Source: Opeltia flavorubescens (Eukaryota > Ascomycota > Lecanoromycetes > Teloschistales > Teloschistaceae). From it: DNA of 64,000 nt. A program made the position numbers and the translations under genes. The stretch covers positions 1,016,969 to 1,080,968 of the forward strand of contig KE546966.1 of assembly GCA_000442125.1 (NCBI GenBank), read 5' to 3'. Numbering within the stretch: position 1 is the first letter of the stretch; every line of letters begins with the position of its first letter. The notes below the pieces were generated by a model. It saw only the letters and a program-made list of their open reading frames with translations. It was not told the DNA's origin and ran no database searches. Of the stretch, positions 54,141-64,000 are shown piece by piece.

Positions 54141-57100
54141 TTATTGGTCAGAGCAACCATAATGGACCACGGAGTTGCTAAAGCCACTGTTAGCATGCAA
54201 GAATCTCAATAAGAAGAGGAAGCACAACGCACTTCGGCAGCACTTTGATGGCACTGCTGCCGAATCTCTTGTAGCAGACGCCGCAAACCCGATCCTCGGT
54301 GATCAAAACATGGCGATTTCTACCACCACGGCCGCCAGGTATATTGTCACCAAGTCGGAGCTTCGCTTCCTCCGAGAATGCTAAGCTGCTTCTCAAGGCG
54401 GAAACGACTCGACTTTCGCTCATCACCGTATTCGCCAACCGAATCCGGCCTTGAAAGTACGATTCAAGCTCCTTGACGGGAAGAACTTCAGGGATCAGAT
54501 CTAGCGTAGATGAAGCCGGCATACGAGCTCCGTGTTTCGCGAGGATGGTGAGCGCCGGGCCCCATTGCGGCTCATGTGGTGGAGGTGGTGACAGATATAG
54601 TGATAGGAGTGTGTGGTAGATTGATGTGGTTCTACTCTCAAGATCCGTTGCTGATGAGCGTTGCTTCTTGGCTGGTAATGTTGACGAGGTTTCTGCAAGT
54701 TGTACTTGGTTACAATAGCTAGCAAGATGTCAGCCATACCTTACAGCCATCAATGAACATGCCATACTCTTCTGCTTTGCTGGGATCTTTCATCTTAAAA
54801 ACGTATATGTCTAAGGCTTGCCTGTGTTGTCCCATCTTACTGAGAACAATTGCTCGGGCCTCATATAAATTTGGATCTAGAAATCATTAATCGTTGTCAA
54901 AATGAAATCATTCAGAAAGCGCCATTTGCCCACTGACCGTCAGCTGGGAGCATCTGCAGCGCCTTATATGGCTGGTAATACCGGCTACTTCGAAGAAAGC
55001 CGAGGGCGTCGTCTGCCAATTGCGGATTGGCCTTTTGATCAGAACTCCCTTGTTCCTTGAGATATCGGATGTATTCTTCGGCCAGTCGCTGATGAAATTT
55101 GGGCGTTGTATCGTTGAGCTCTTGAGTGACATGTTTAAGATACTTTATGGCCAATTCTTTGTTTTTCTTCTGGAGAAAATCCAGCACTTTTTGCCGTGGC
55201 AAAGTCTCCGCTCTCTCCGAGTCTGCAAGGAAGACTTCCATGCCAAGATTTGGATCTTCATCAAGAGGCCATTCCACGAATTGCAAGATGAGGTCAATCA
55301 TCTCCGGTGGAAGGTTTTGAAGATAGACCACCGTTCGTTGAGGCCCGACAAGTTGAGACGCCTTCTCATCTCCTTGCTCTTTCTTCCCAAGCTTCTCGAG
55401 CAATTCCAGTGCTTGTCTATGCAGCCCCTTCCCATTGTAAAAATCAACAAGATCACTATAGCGGCAGGTCTCGATTAATTTCTCCTTGACAACATCTGGA
55501 TCGCAAAAGTTGTCAAGCCGAAACAGAGGCCCTGCCAGAGATGGACTAGCGAACATATATGCTCGGAAAAGTGTTGTATCGACTAATCGGGCTGTTTCAA
55601 GTAGCTGCTTTTGTCGTTCTTCTGCTGATTCAGGTACTTGTGCTAGAAGCAGCTCTTGAGCTTCCTGTACGTTAGAAGCACCTGAATTTGAACGAGATTG
55701 GGTGTCCTTGAGGGTACCGTCAGGATTGAGGTATCTCTGTAATCTTGTCCTCGCAGATACAAGAAATGGCCGAAGCTCAGCGGTCGCAGCTTTGAGATCT
55801 TTACCTTCTACAAAGATTTGGTAAGCCGGCGAGGTGATAATTTTGAGCTAACCAATACATACCCAGCAATACACCGTCACCTACGGATGGTGGCTTCGAG
55901 GCGCTTACATCCTGAGCCGCTGTTTGAGCCTCTTCAAGAGATCGACGACTTGAAGTTCCATCCCCGGTAGCTGATTCTTTCTTTCCTGCAATTCTCTCGG
56001 ACTCGGAATCTTCACCATCCTGATGATTATTGTCGCTTCCATTTGCATGAGACTGCTCAACTTTTTCGCCGTCCTCCCGAGCTTCTGAATGTGACGACGT
56101 GTGGCCTGCAATGGTAGGCGGAAATAATCGGATCACCCGTTGAGGAGGTGCGGATACCTCCGTGAATAGATCCAAGGCCTCCCTGTATCGACGGAGATCG
56201 AAAAGTGTTTGTGCCTTAAGTATCTTGATTTCTCGAAGTCTACCCTCCTTATCCTGGAGAAGCGGATCTTCAAGCATACCAAGCAGGCTAATCGCCTCAT
56301 CTAATCTGGTCCGATCAACAAGCGCATTGATTTGAGAGTCGTAATCCAACCCTGCCATACGCCAGATACATCGTTCGCTCAAGATAAGAAATCCTTTGCC
56401 AGCATGGGCAAGGCTGATGTTCGGCTGGGATATATGAAGCTGACTTGCATTTGGTAAGGACACAGTCTGGAGAAGAGTCAAGGTTTCCGGATTCCGTACT
56501 TCTAAAGTCCCTTTCGTGGCCTGTAGAGCTAAGAGGTATGGATAAGAGTAGCCTATGGCTTCAGGCGCTACTGCCCAAGGAATTTGACGCCGCCCCAGCG
56601 ACTGCCCTTCAGTATCGATGAATAAGGTATTGATGTCTTTTGCAAGCAGCATCTCTCCCTCACCCAGATGAGTAGCCAGAGGCTTAGGAGCGGCCCCACC
56701 AAGACCCATGTAGCTGATTGTAGAGACACCCACACCTCCAAAACGACCTCCATCCTGACCCGGTGCACCTCCGATACTACCAGGGCCGACGATATCGGTA
56801 ACTCCGGAATCTTCAATGTTGACCAGAACGTAACTCGAAGCTAATCCTGCAATGATCTTTGTCCCAGTTGCCCAAGTCAAGGTCTTGACAGAAGTCACTA
56901 GTGTGAGTTCTGAAGTGTCTGGCTCCAGCTCGCTATCATGCCATGACCATAGAATGACCTTTCTCTTCACTGCGACCGCTAATCGCGACACAATTGCTGG
57001 CACACCTGTAGAAGAATCCTTCACGATATTGGACGTGACAGCAAAAGCAGAAGCGCCCTTCGTTTTAACAAGCGTTTCTTGAAGCTGATAGGTTTGTAGA

Positions 57101-57489
57101 TCATGAATGGAGACAATGCCATTGGAAAGTGACACGAGAAGGTTGGCTTCCTTGACTATGGCCAGCTGCTCGACTTTGTGCTTTGAAAACTTCTCCTCTT
57201 CCCGCATGAGGTCAACCGCATTCGGGCTTGAGGATGACGAAAGCCGTGGGTTCTCACTCGCAGGGCCATTCTGAAAGTGAGTGTCGTCGATCGGTTCGTT
57301 GACTCTACAGACTCGTAGACTTCCGGTGTTCAGACCAACAAGGAGACGATCGCCTGCAAAATATAGGTCAGCATGCTTCTTCTTTAATTGAGCGACGAAA
57401 TGCGCACCATATGCTAAAATGCATTCGATCTTAGACTTGTCCCTTTGCTTCAACTCGACGATTGGCTTCGCAGCGAAGGCGGAAAGCAT
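54141..57489 (-). CDS. VPS39: Vps39/Vam6 subunit of HOPS complex
   Basis: Six exons (57489-57408, 57353-55863, 55807-54938, 54876-54740, about 54666-54233, 54177-54141) give about 1,016 aa. The CNH domain starts MLSAFAAKPIVELKQRDKS and IECILAYGGDRLLVGLNTGSL (junction across intron 1). The middle contains clathrin-repeat helices (FCDPDVVKEKLIETCRYSDL and ALELLEKLGKKEQGDE), and the end is the Vps39 zinc-type domain HVLITEDRVCGVCYKRFGSSAIKVLPNNSVVHYGCSDQ. The last 12 residues lie on a 37-base exon after a GTGCGT..TTTAG intron. Vps39 tethers late endosomes and vacuoles through Rab7/Ypt7 and is also a GEF-type partner. The boundary of the intron near 54740-54666 is ambiguous by a few bases. An ATG at 57489 matches other fungal starts; the longer frame begins with GTG. 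Confidence 0.93.
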
Positions 57490-58743
57490 GTTTGCCCAAT
57501 CATTACCAGTGACTCTGGCTTTCACGCACTGCCATACCTCATGTAATTCTAGCCTTCGAGGAGTCTGGGATGCAGAAGTTGAAGGTCGTAGAGCTCAATC
57601 ACTCGGCTTCATCTGCCGAAAACATAGACCGGAATAAAGATGCCAACGATCTGTGGAAGACAATATCCTCAACTTAATAGTGGTCTCAAGTCACTTCACA
57701 GGTCCACCAGTCATTTATTGAAAACAACTTGTTGAAACCGAGGTACCGACATGCCCAAATCGCAGTGTCGCTGTCAATCAGGCCCGGCTAAGTCAATGCC
57801 AAGGGAATGGACTTCATCCAAAGAAAATGCCCCCACAAAGATTAGTGAGCGGTTAAACTTCGGTTGTAATCATTTTTCTCTCCGAGGATGGGAGAATGAC
57901 AGTCTCATTTATGCCTTGATTGATTTCAATAATCATTGCTAATTCGAGAGAGAGAAATTTTGCCACACAGACCCTGTTTTCAGAGGTATTGAGAGAAGGT
58001 TCGCTCCCTTATAAGTTCATCAAATTATTGTAGACAAATTAGTCCATCCCTTTTTCCGGTCTGTGGCACGAGCATTCGCAAAAACCAAACAAAGTAAATC
58101 AAATTATATCTGTGGTAAAAATTTCTATATCAAAACCAAAAGTTCTCATACTCATTGCTTGTTGTTCGCCGGATTGTTTTTCATCTTGTGGGTATTTCTA
58201 CCCGTCGAGAATAATTGTAGGCTATCACGCATAGTCTCTTACATTAAGCATGGTTTTCTGACGCCTTGACTTGGCCTGACCATTGCAGATTTCCCATAAT
58301 CGTTTGGCATCTTTACATGAGAAACATAAGTTTCATAGGGCCTCATGCTATATCAGTGGAACATTATGAGAAGAAGACCGATATAGTAGTTCAGAATGCC
58401 CACGTTCTCTTTTCTATTCTGCCCATCTTCAGACAATAGTTCTTGAATTTTGATACATGAAACGTAAGGAGTCCGGAAGATATGTACCTGAGCGCTTCGG
58501 GCCGAACAGCGTATGTAGAAACCCTCCGACATGCGATAAGCGTACAACTGACACAGACGTCGCTTGCGCCTGAAAATTCAATGGCACGGATCAGCTACGA
58601 CCCCGATGTTATTCATAGAAGTGCATGTTTTATATCATCCAGCTTTAGGAGATATCCATCTCGCGAATAATGAAGAGAGTGCGTCCAAAGTACCACACTC
58701 AAAACTTTAAATCAAAGAAAAATATGATTTTCCATTATTCGTA
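57490..58743. other. Intergenic region, no gene recognised
   Basis: Contains the VPS39 promoter and AT-rich spacer. Frames are short and without support. Confidence 0.4.
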
Positions 58744-59454
58744 ATGTTTTCTCATGAAATATCAAGAGTTCTTTTATGTTACTACTTCCTCATCTTTTCA
58801 ACCACCGTCATCGCCGCGGTCCCGCCTACCATCACCAGGATAGGGGCAGCACCGCAAAACCTATCCTTGGGCGAGAAAGGGTTCCCTGCACACGCACCTC
58901 CATTGTAAGTAAATATTTCCAGAGAAACCGCCAAGGAAAGGGAAGAAGAAGAAAACCCTCCAAGAAAAAATAGAAGAAAAAAAGGCAAATAACCTCAAAG
59001 AAACAAACTAACACCTCCCTCCTCCCCTCCCCCTAGTCCCTGGACCCGCAAATCCTGCTCCTCCCCCACCACCCCCTCCACAACCCTAACATTCTCCTGG
59101 GGCGACCCCCTCCCCCTAAACCGAATATATCGGTGCATCGACGACGCCCTCAACAACATCGACGCCGCCATCGAAGAAGCCGGCTCCGCAACCCACAAAA
59201 TCCAAAAGCAAACGGACGTCGGCTTCGACGGCAAACGGAATATCTGGATCAAAGCGCGGCCGTATAAGCGGCATTTTTGGAGTTCCAGTGAACTTGATTT
59301 GATGGGCGTGAAGGAGGCGGTCATGTTGTTGAGGAAGTGTGGGTTGGATATGGGGTTTGATGGTGAGATGTGGGCGTATGTTTATCGGGAGGGGAAGCAG
59401 GTTGGGTATATCTGGTTGGAGGCGGAGTCGCCTATACGTGATAGTGATACGTAA
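58744..59454 (+). CDS. Small secreted protein of unknown family
   Basis: Two exons (58744-58904, 59037-59454; donor GTAAGT, acceptor CCCTAG) join in phase to 192 aa. The N-terminus MFSHEISRVLLCYYFLIFSTTVIAA is a signal peptide. The mature protein reads PQNLSLGEKGFPAHAPPLFP, KSCSSPTTPSTTLTFSWGDPLP, LNRIYRCIDDALNNIDAAIEEAG, then IKARPYKRHFWSSSELDLMGVKEAVMLLRKCG and EMWAYVYREGKQVGYIWLEAES. This reads as an alpha/beta fold with a few cysteines. I do not recognise it. The final ACG is followed by TAAGTATGC, which is also a perfect donor; splicing there (GATAC/GTAAGT..GTGCAG) would change the last residues to TRL and end at about 59512. Confidence 0.68.
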
Positions 59455-59878
59455 GTATGCAATTTAACACCATTAGTGCGAGAGAAATGTATATTGTGCA
59501 GAAGGCTCTAAAAACCGGAAGCCAACTCGACACATGACAGTGAGTCGACGATGTCCACGTTGATGTATCACCGAAAAGTTATGCATTTCAATAATCAGCA
59601 AAAGTATATTTTCCAGGCTAAATAGGGGATTTTTGGACACGGCATGGCGTAGGAAGCCATGAGTGAGTAGCATGTAAGTCAAAGTGGACGAGAAAGGAGA
59701 AAAAGAGTCAAAGATGGCAAGCATCGAGGAATGTATCCTGATTCTCAACACACCACTACCACGATACCTCAAGACGCCAGTCTCCGTCTAAACCATTACA
59801 CTCGTTCCTACACAATCCAATGTCTCTTTGCACAATTCTGGAAACCTTTCAACTCTTGCCATGGATTGAAATCACTCT
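59455..59878. other. Spacer between convergent genes
   Basis: No coding content seen apart from the possible three-codon alternative end of the upstream gene. Confidence 0.35.
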
Positions 59879-60839
59879 TCAGCAAGTCAGATTATACAGC
59901 GGCCGAAACCCTTGGTCCACAACCCCAAAGCTGGGGCTACTGGTATAATCCTGCAAGGTATACCAGAACGTATGCCCTTCCTGGAAAGCCTGGCAAGCTA
60001 CACTGCTCCAATATGCCTCCGCGTTGTCAATCGAAGGGATGGCAAGATCGAAGTTAGCCCCTGAGACTGGCCATCCAGTCTCGGTGATCCATACCCATAC
60101 CCCTGGTTTGACTCTATTGACGATATCTCTGGTCTTCGTGAGTGCTTGATTATAGACGTTGTAGCCCTGCTCGATGCTACTGCCTTCGAAGTAGGGGTAT
60201 CTATACATTGTGGTTAGTCAGGTCAGATGTGTCACAATGGAAACACAGGGACCTCAATGGAGTAGGGAGTGATCTGACGTACCCATCGTGTCCAACAAAA
60301 TCACATGCTCGAATTGCATCTTCATTCTTTGGATCTACCCATGCTGTCCAGGTATCCACATGCCCGACTTCGATGTTGCAAGCCCCCAGTCCGCAAAGCA
60401 AATCTCTGACCTCATTGATCTGATTGGCCAAAGTAGCAGCATCTGTGTCCCCACGGTAAAGATCCTCACTGCCCACACTGACAGCGATGATCCAATCTGT
60501 GCCATGCTGCTTGACCGCTTGTACAAGAGCTTGCTTCTCAGCTTGATAGTGTGCATCCATTTCAGCCCACACTCCAAGGAGCAGCGTGGTTCCAGAAGTA
60601 ATGGCAGCGGGGACGGCTTCCGCAAGGGTGTTGCAGTCGGAAGAGGCATAGAGGCGGGCAGAGGAGAAGTATCCCGGAAGTGATTGCAAGCTTGAAAAGT
60701 CTTGAGCCCAGTCTTGTTGGGTTTTGCATGCTCCCGAAGGAATGTTGGCGCCGAAATTGAAGCCTTTCCAGTAAGCAGATGTGGGGAAGGAAGCCGAGAG
60801 GATGAGGAAAAGAGGTACGGCGAAAGAGCAGTGCATCAT
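59879..60839 (-). CDS. GH17 glucan endo-1,3-beta-glucosidase, secreted
   Basis: Two exons (60839-60283, 60200-59879; donor GTACGT, acceptor TATAG) join in phase to 292 aa. The signal peptide is MMHCSFAVPLFLILSASFPTSA. The GH17 barrel starts YWKGFNFGANIPSGACKTQQDW. The acid/base Glu is in IIAVSVGSEDLYRG, and the nucleophile Glu in [46 protein letters not shown] joins across the intron. GH17 enzymes cleave or transglycosylate beta-1,3-glucan in the cell wall. The family-typical length is about 300 aa, so the gene is complete; no GPI signal or binding module. Two adjacent ATG codons open the frame. Confidence 0.94.
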
Positions 60840-61793
60840 CGTGGTGGCTGATTCCGGACTTGCAAGTTGGACGGGTACTTGAGGAGTGGTGGGTTGACTT
60901 TGGGCAAGATATCTGACGTCTGAGGATATATAGCTCAAAAGAACAGTAATGAATAATAATAATGGTAATCTATGGGAAATTAGGGCGGTTGGGTTAGGAA
61001 GATTAATCTAGGTGTAGTTGTTTGAATGAAAGGAGAGAATGTCGAGTGCAGAGCAAACGCGTTTTGTACCGAGCATCATTTTGTGAAAAGATGGAAAGCG
61101 CTGCCGGCATTATTTTTTCTCCCTCGGAAACGGAAGGTGCGTTTTTCGAATGTTGAAGTGAATATACCAGATCTTGGATATCTACTGAACCTACCATGTT
61201 CTTAATCCTACATAGTGGTTAATGACATGACAGGCACTGAATACTACGAGCCAGCTGTAGAGGAGTAATAAACCAAGACTAGGATATTAGGGAGAAATCG
61301 GGTTGACGGAAAGATGTGTCAATACTAGTACCCGAAGATCGTGCCTCGTAACTCTGTGGAATTTTCCACATCTACTACTAATGCTGCGATGTCTAGCAAT
61401 CGTGGAGTACACACATTACCCGTATCACCAGCTCAACTAGATCCTACCTCCAAGATGCTACTCAGTCATCAAGGCTTTGTCGATGAAGTCAAAGATTTCT
61501 GAAAAGCTGTGATTTGTTAATTGGAAGCAATTCCAAGACAAGTCAGGAACGGGGTTGATACGAGAGCTTGAGAACTACAGCTCCAACTTCTACACAAGCA
61601 AGCAAGCTAGTGCAATGCTTGAGTCACTTGTCGGGTAAAGTTAGCTTTTCTCCCTAGACTGTGACACTCTTCTGATCATGATCTCCAAACCCTCATGAAC
61701 TGCCACTGGGCTTGAACGCACTCTGGACTGATCCATAACTACGTTCGCCAATGTCAGCTTCTGGCTTGTACGTATAGGACATCGCGGTTTGAC
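60840..61793. other. Intergenic region, no gene recognised
   Basis: Promoter of the GH17 gene and 3' flank of the phosphodiesterase gene. No supported exon. Confidence 0.4.
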
Positions 61794-63890
61794 TCACCCT
61801 TTCGGGCATTTTTGTGCCAGAGCAACACTCCCACTCCTCATGTAGCAGACCTTCGCCTTTGCACAAGCAGAGCTGGTACAGTTCGGACTCTTGACGCTCG
61901 TCTTCCCCTCCAAAGTGTTAAACGTCGAGACCAAGCTGCTGTTGGCTTCCATAGCCTCGGTAACAGCATGCCAATACGTGGCGTTCAGAGGAGCTTCTGC
62001 AGGCCAATTGGCATCGTAGGTCTCCCGAGTTGAATACTCAAATTGGTAGGTTGGACCAGTCATGGTCGGATCGAGCGTTTGAAAGTCCGACACGTTGGAA
62101 TACCAGGTATATGCCTCGTATACATCGAAACTACCCGTATCGACTTCATAGACTCTGAAACCACTGTTGAGGTTTGTGAGTGGTGTCACGCTGGGCCCTA
62201 TCCAGCCAGTTGTCAGAGCGGCAGCAGAGGATAGATCAGTGCCATTGTTGGCGTAGTAGATCATGAACTCATCCTCATGGGTGTGGCCGAAGAAAACATT
62301 GGCAATGACATGAGGCGAGTAACGATCCACAATCTGATAAAACAGGTCTGTTGGATTTGGCAATGGGTTCGTACCATCCCAACCCGTGAGTACATGCCCA
62401 AGAATCCATACTCGTTCTCCGGCATCCTCCGCTGCCTGCAACTCTTGGATAAGGAAGGCTTGCATACCAGAAACATCCGGATTGGTCATGTTGTAGTAGT
62501 TGAGAAAGTTGCTTTTATACCAAAAATCAGTATTCAGTGTGATGATCCTTAGACCATATTGATTCGTGACGGAATAGGCCCCGTAATGCAAACGTGCTTC
62601 ATTTGCATCGGAAGAGTTGAGCCAACCGTTGTTCTGCCAGAGAGCAGCCACATGGTCATAATTCCAGCTGAGTTGCTGGCCCAATTCACCTGGCTCACTG
62701 TGAGGTGCGTCAATGGCTTCTGGATTAGAATCATGATTACCAAGAACGGCGAAGACGGGGCTTCCGATGTAGGATTTGAACATGCCATAGACACTGAATT
62801 CGGTATACTCTACGTACGCGCGGGACAATTGATTCTGCGTATCATGGGAAACGAGATCACCAGTGTAGATTGACCAGGCAAATGGTTCTTCCGCTGACGT
62901 GCCCGTCAGGGGTCCAATAGACTGCAGTGCAGCCAAACCCAGGTAATAAGGTGTGTCACAACGAAAGGCGCCGTACAAAGAAGCCGGTACTTGAATTTGT
63001 GGCAAAGTGAACCCGGTAGCATGGACATCCGGTCTACAACAGAGTCCGCTTGAGCAATTGGCCTCGGAACCCACAACGTAGCGAGGATCCAGATGGAAGT
63101 CACTCAAATGCAGAACCTTGACACGCTTTCCGCTTGCTTTGGGGGCTGTGGCATTTTCTGGCTTGGGTTTAGGGAACAAGCCAGTCGTGTTCAATGGTGA
63201 CGTTTTTGGTTGGGAACAAAATGTGCTGCTGAGTTGGTTGCAGATGTACCTGCCATCGAGAGCCTCAACGGCGGCAAATGCCAATACTTGGGTCCAAATC
63301 GCGCCAAAGTTCGTCGCAGCAAAGTTTTCAACGCAGGTTGCGTTGGATTTGAATTTGAACGCTTGACATAACGTTACTAGCATATCTGGAACACTCCGAG
63401 GGGTGCTTTGAGCAACGGTCTTGGCAACAGAAAGAGCATCCTGGCACTTGGTGCAGTTATTAGATGCTGGACCCCGGATGATGGCAGTGATATTTGCGAT
63501 AGCTCCTTGAACAATCGATGCTGCATCTGCGTCAGAGACATTGAGGGCTGGCTGAGGGAAGAAAATTGGGTCATCATCGGTGATTGGAATAGTTTCAGGA
63601 TTTGTCAGGTTTAATGGATATGTAATATTGAGGACTGAGTCGTATAATGCGGGTTGTGGCTCCTTGGTCGCAGCAGGAGGGATGTAATAAGATGAGAAGA
63701 CTGATGTTGGAAAGCCAGCACTGACTGTGTAAGCCGGCGGTCCAACTGGAGCTTCATCCGTCAATTGAGCAATAGCCAAGATCGTATAGCACAATGCAAG
63801 GATAAATGTGTAGAGGAAGAGATACATGACGATCTGATGTACTGTTACGGAACGGGAGCAGGCGAAGACATCCGTCTCCTCGAACCGCAT
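61794..63890 (-). CDS. Secreted acid-sphingomyelinase-like phosphodiesterase
   Basis: Intronless 698-aa frame from an ATG at 63890. An internal Met at 63827 starts MYLFLYTFILALCYTILAIAQ, a clear signal peptide, and is a likely alternative start. Residues 145-215 form a saposin-B-like segment (CTKCQDALSVAKTVAQS...LCQAFKFKSNATCVENF). The calcineurin-type metallophosphoesterase domain follows: VLHLSDFHLDPRY, IYTGDLVSHD, VFAVLGNHDSNPEA, VWILGHVLTGWDG and ANVFFGHTHEDEF supply the metal ligands. The C-terminus has NCTSSACAKAKVCYMR. Many N-glycosylation sites (NCT, NAT, NLT, NMT). Enzymes of this class cleave sphingomyelin or related phosphodiesters at acid pH. Fungi lack sphingomyelin, so the true substrate is likely inositol phosphoceramide or another phosphodiester (inference). 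Confidence 0.94.
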   Translation of the reverse strand: MRFEETDVFACSRSVTVHQIVMYLFLYTFILALCYTILAIAQLTDEAPVGPPAYTVSAGFPTSVFSSYYIPPAATKEPQPALYDSVLNITYPLNLTNPETIPITDDDPIFFPQPALNVSDADAASIVQGAIANITAIIRGPASNNCTKCQDALSVAKTVAQSTPRSVPDMLVTLCQAFKFKSNATCVENFAATNFGAIWTQVLAFAAVEALDGRYICNQLSSTFCSQPKTSPLNTTGLFPKPKPENATAPKASGKRVKVLHLSDFHLDPRYVVGSEANCSSGLCCRPDVHATGFTLPQIQVPASLYGAFRCDTPYYLGLAALQSIGPLTGTSAEEPFAWSIYTGDLVSHDTQNQLSRAYVEYTEFSVYGMFKSYIGSPVFAVLGNHDSNPEAIDAPHSEPGELGQQLSWNYDHVAALWQNNGWLNSSDANEARLHYGAYSVTNQYGLRIITLNTDFWYKSNFLNYYNMTNPDVSGMQAFLIQELQAAEDAGERVWILGHVLTGWDGTNPLPNPTDLFYQIVDRYSPHVIANVFFGHTHEDEFMIYYANNGTDLSSAAALTTGWIGPSVTPLTNLNSGFRVYEVDTGSFDVYEAYTWYSNVSDFQTLDPTMTGPTYQFEYSTRETYDANWPAEAPLNATYWHAVTEAMEANSSLVSTFNTLEGKTSVKSPNCTSSACAKAKVCYMRSGSVALAQKCPKG

Positions 63891-64000
63891 TATATCTGTT
63901 TGCCATTGCTGTTACGTCAATATTGGTGTCGATTTTGAGAGTCATCCTGTAGAAGAAGGTGTTATGAACAATTACAAGCGGAGTACAGCAGCGTGGTTGA

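Noticed and set aside
1-64000. CRISPR arrays, rRNA operons, bacterial insertion sequences
   Set aside because: Nothing resembling them was seen; introns and gene families are fungal.

Overview
The window is nuclear DNA of a filamentous ascomycete (Pezizomycotina). Most genes have 1-6 introns of about 45-70 bases with GTRNGT donors, CTAAC/CTGAC-type branch sites and YAG acceptors. The gene families are typically fungal: RTA1, sedolisin, GH128, 2EXR, HeLo and small secreted proteins. A Leotiomycete is my best guess, but that is inference. Five isolated N bases (about 36518, 37738, 46054, 47594 and 53338) suggest a draft assembly, so single-base frameshifts should be treated with caution. Exon coordinates below come from splice sites read by eye and checked for phase.

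Layout. 0-9 kb: two related small secreted proteins, a phenylalanine/aromatic ammonia-lyase and a secreted sedolisin protease, all on the minus strand. 9-16 kb: an HMG-box-like/2EXR protein, then three neighbouring genes for wall-directed proteins that all lack a signal peptide (LysM plus lysozyme-like, GH128, and a duplicated thaumatin-like protein). 16-26 kb: a multi-pass membrane protein whose frame is broken, a cation diffusion facilitator, a short hypothetical gene, a tandem pair of orphan paralogues and an amino-acid/GABA-type permease. 26-33 kb is gene-poor. It holds an orphan exon-like stretch, a four-exon Arg/Ser/His-rich gene built from similar exons, and a cysteine-rich secreted protein. 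33-43 kb: BLOC-1 subunit 1, a short fold-back repeat, a second 2EXR gene, an RTA1 lipid exporter, a small charged protein, an acidic orphan protein and a secreted B-lectin protein. 44-50 kb: a PhoD-type phosphatase and a fusion of an N-terminal HeLo domain to a complete ubiquitin-conjugating (E2) domain. 50-58 kb is housekeeping: an HbrB/Bit61 TORC2 subunit, a MITE-like element, GON7 (KEOPS) and VPS39 (HOPS). 58-64 kb: a small secreted orphan, a GH17 glucanase and a secreted acid-sphingomyelinase-like phosphodiesterase.

No secondary-metabolite cluster, CRISPR array, rRNA or convincing tRNA was seen. The genes do not form one pathway. Two themes recur: secreted or wall-acting enzymes (sedolisin, GH17, GH128, lysozyme-like, thaumatin-like, B-lectin, PhoD, sphingomyelinase, small secreted proteins) and endomembrane/TOR housekeeping (VPS39, BLOC-1, HbrB). 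The best candidates for something undescribed are the HeLo-E2 fusion, the signal-less wall-protein trio, the repeated-exon RS/His gene and the MITE with a perfect 5-bp target duplication.
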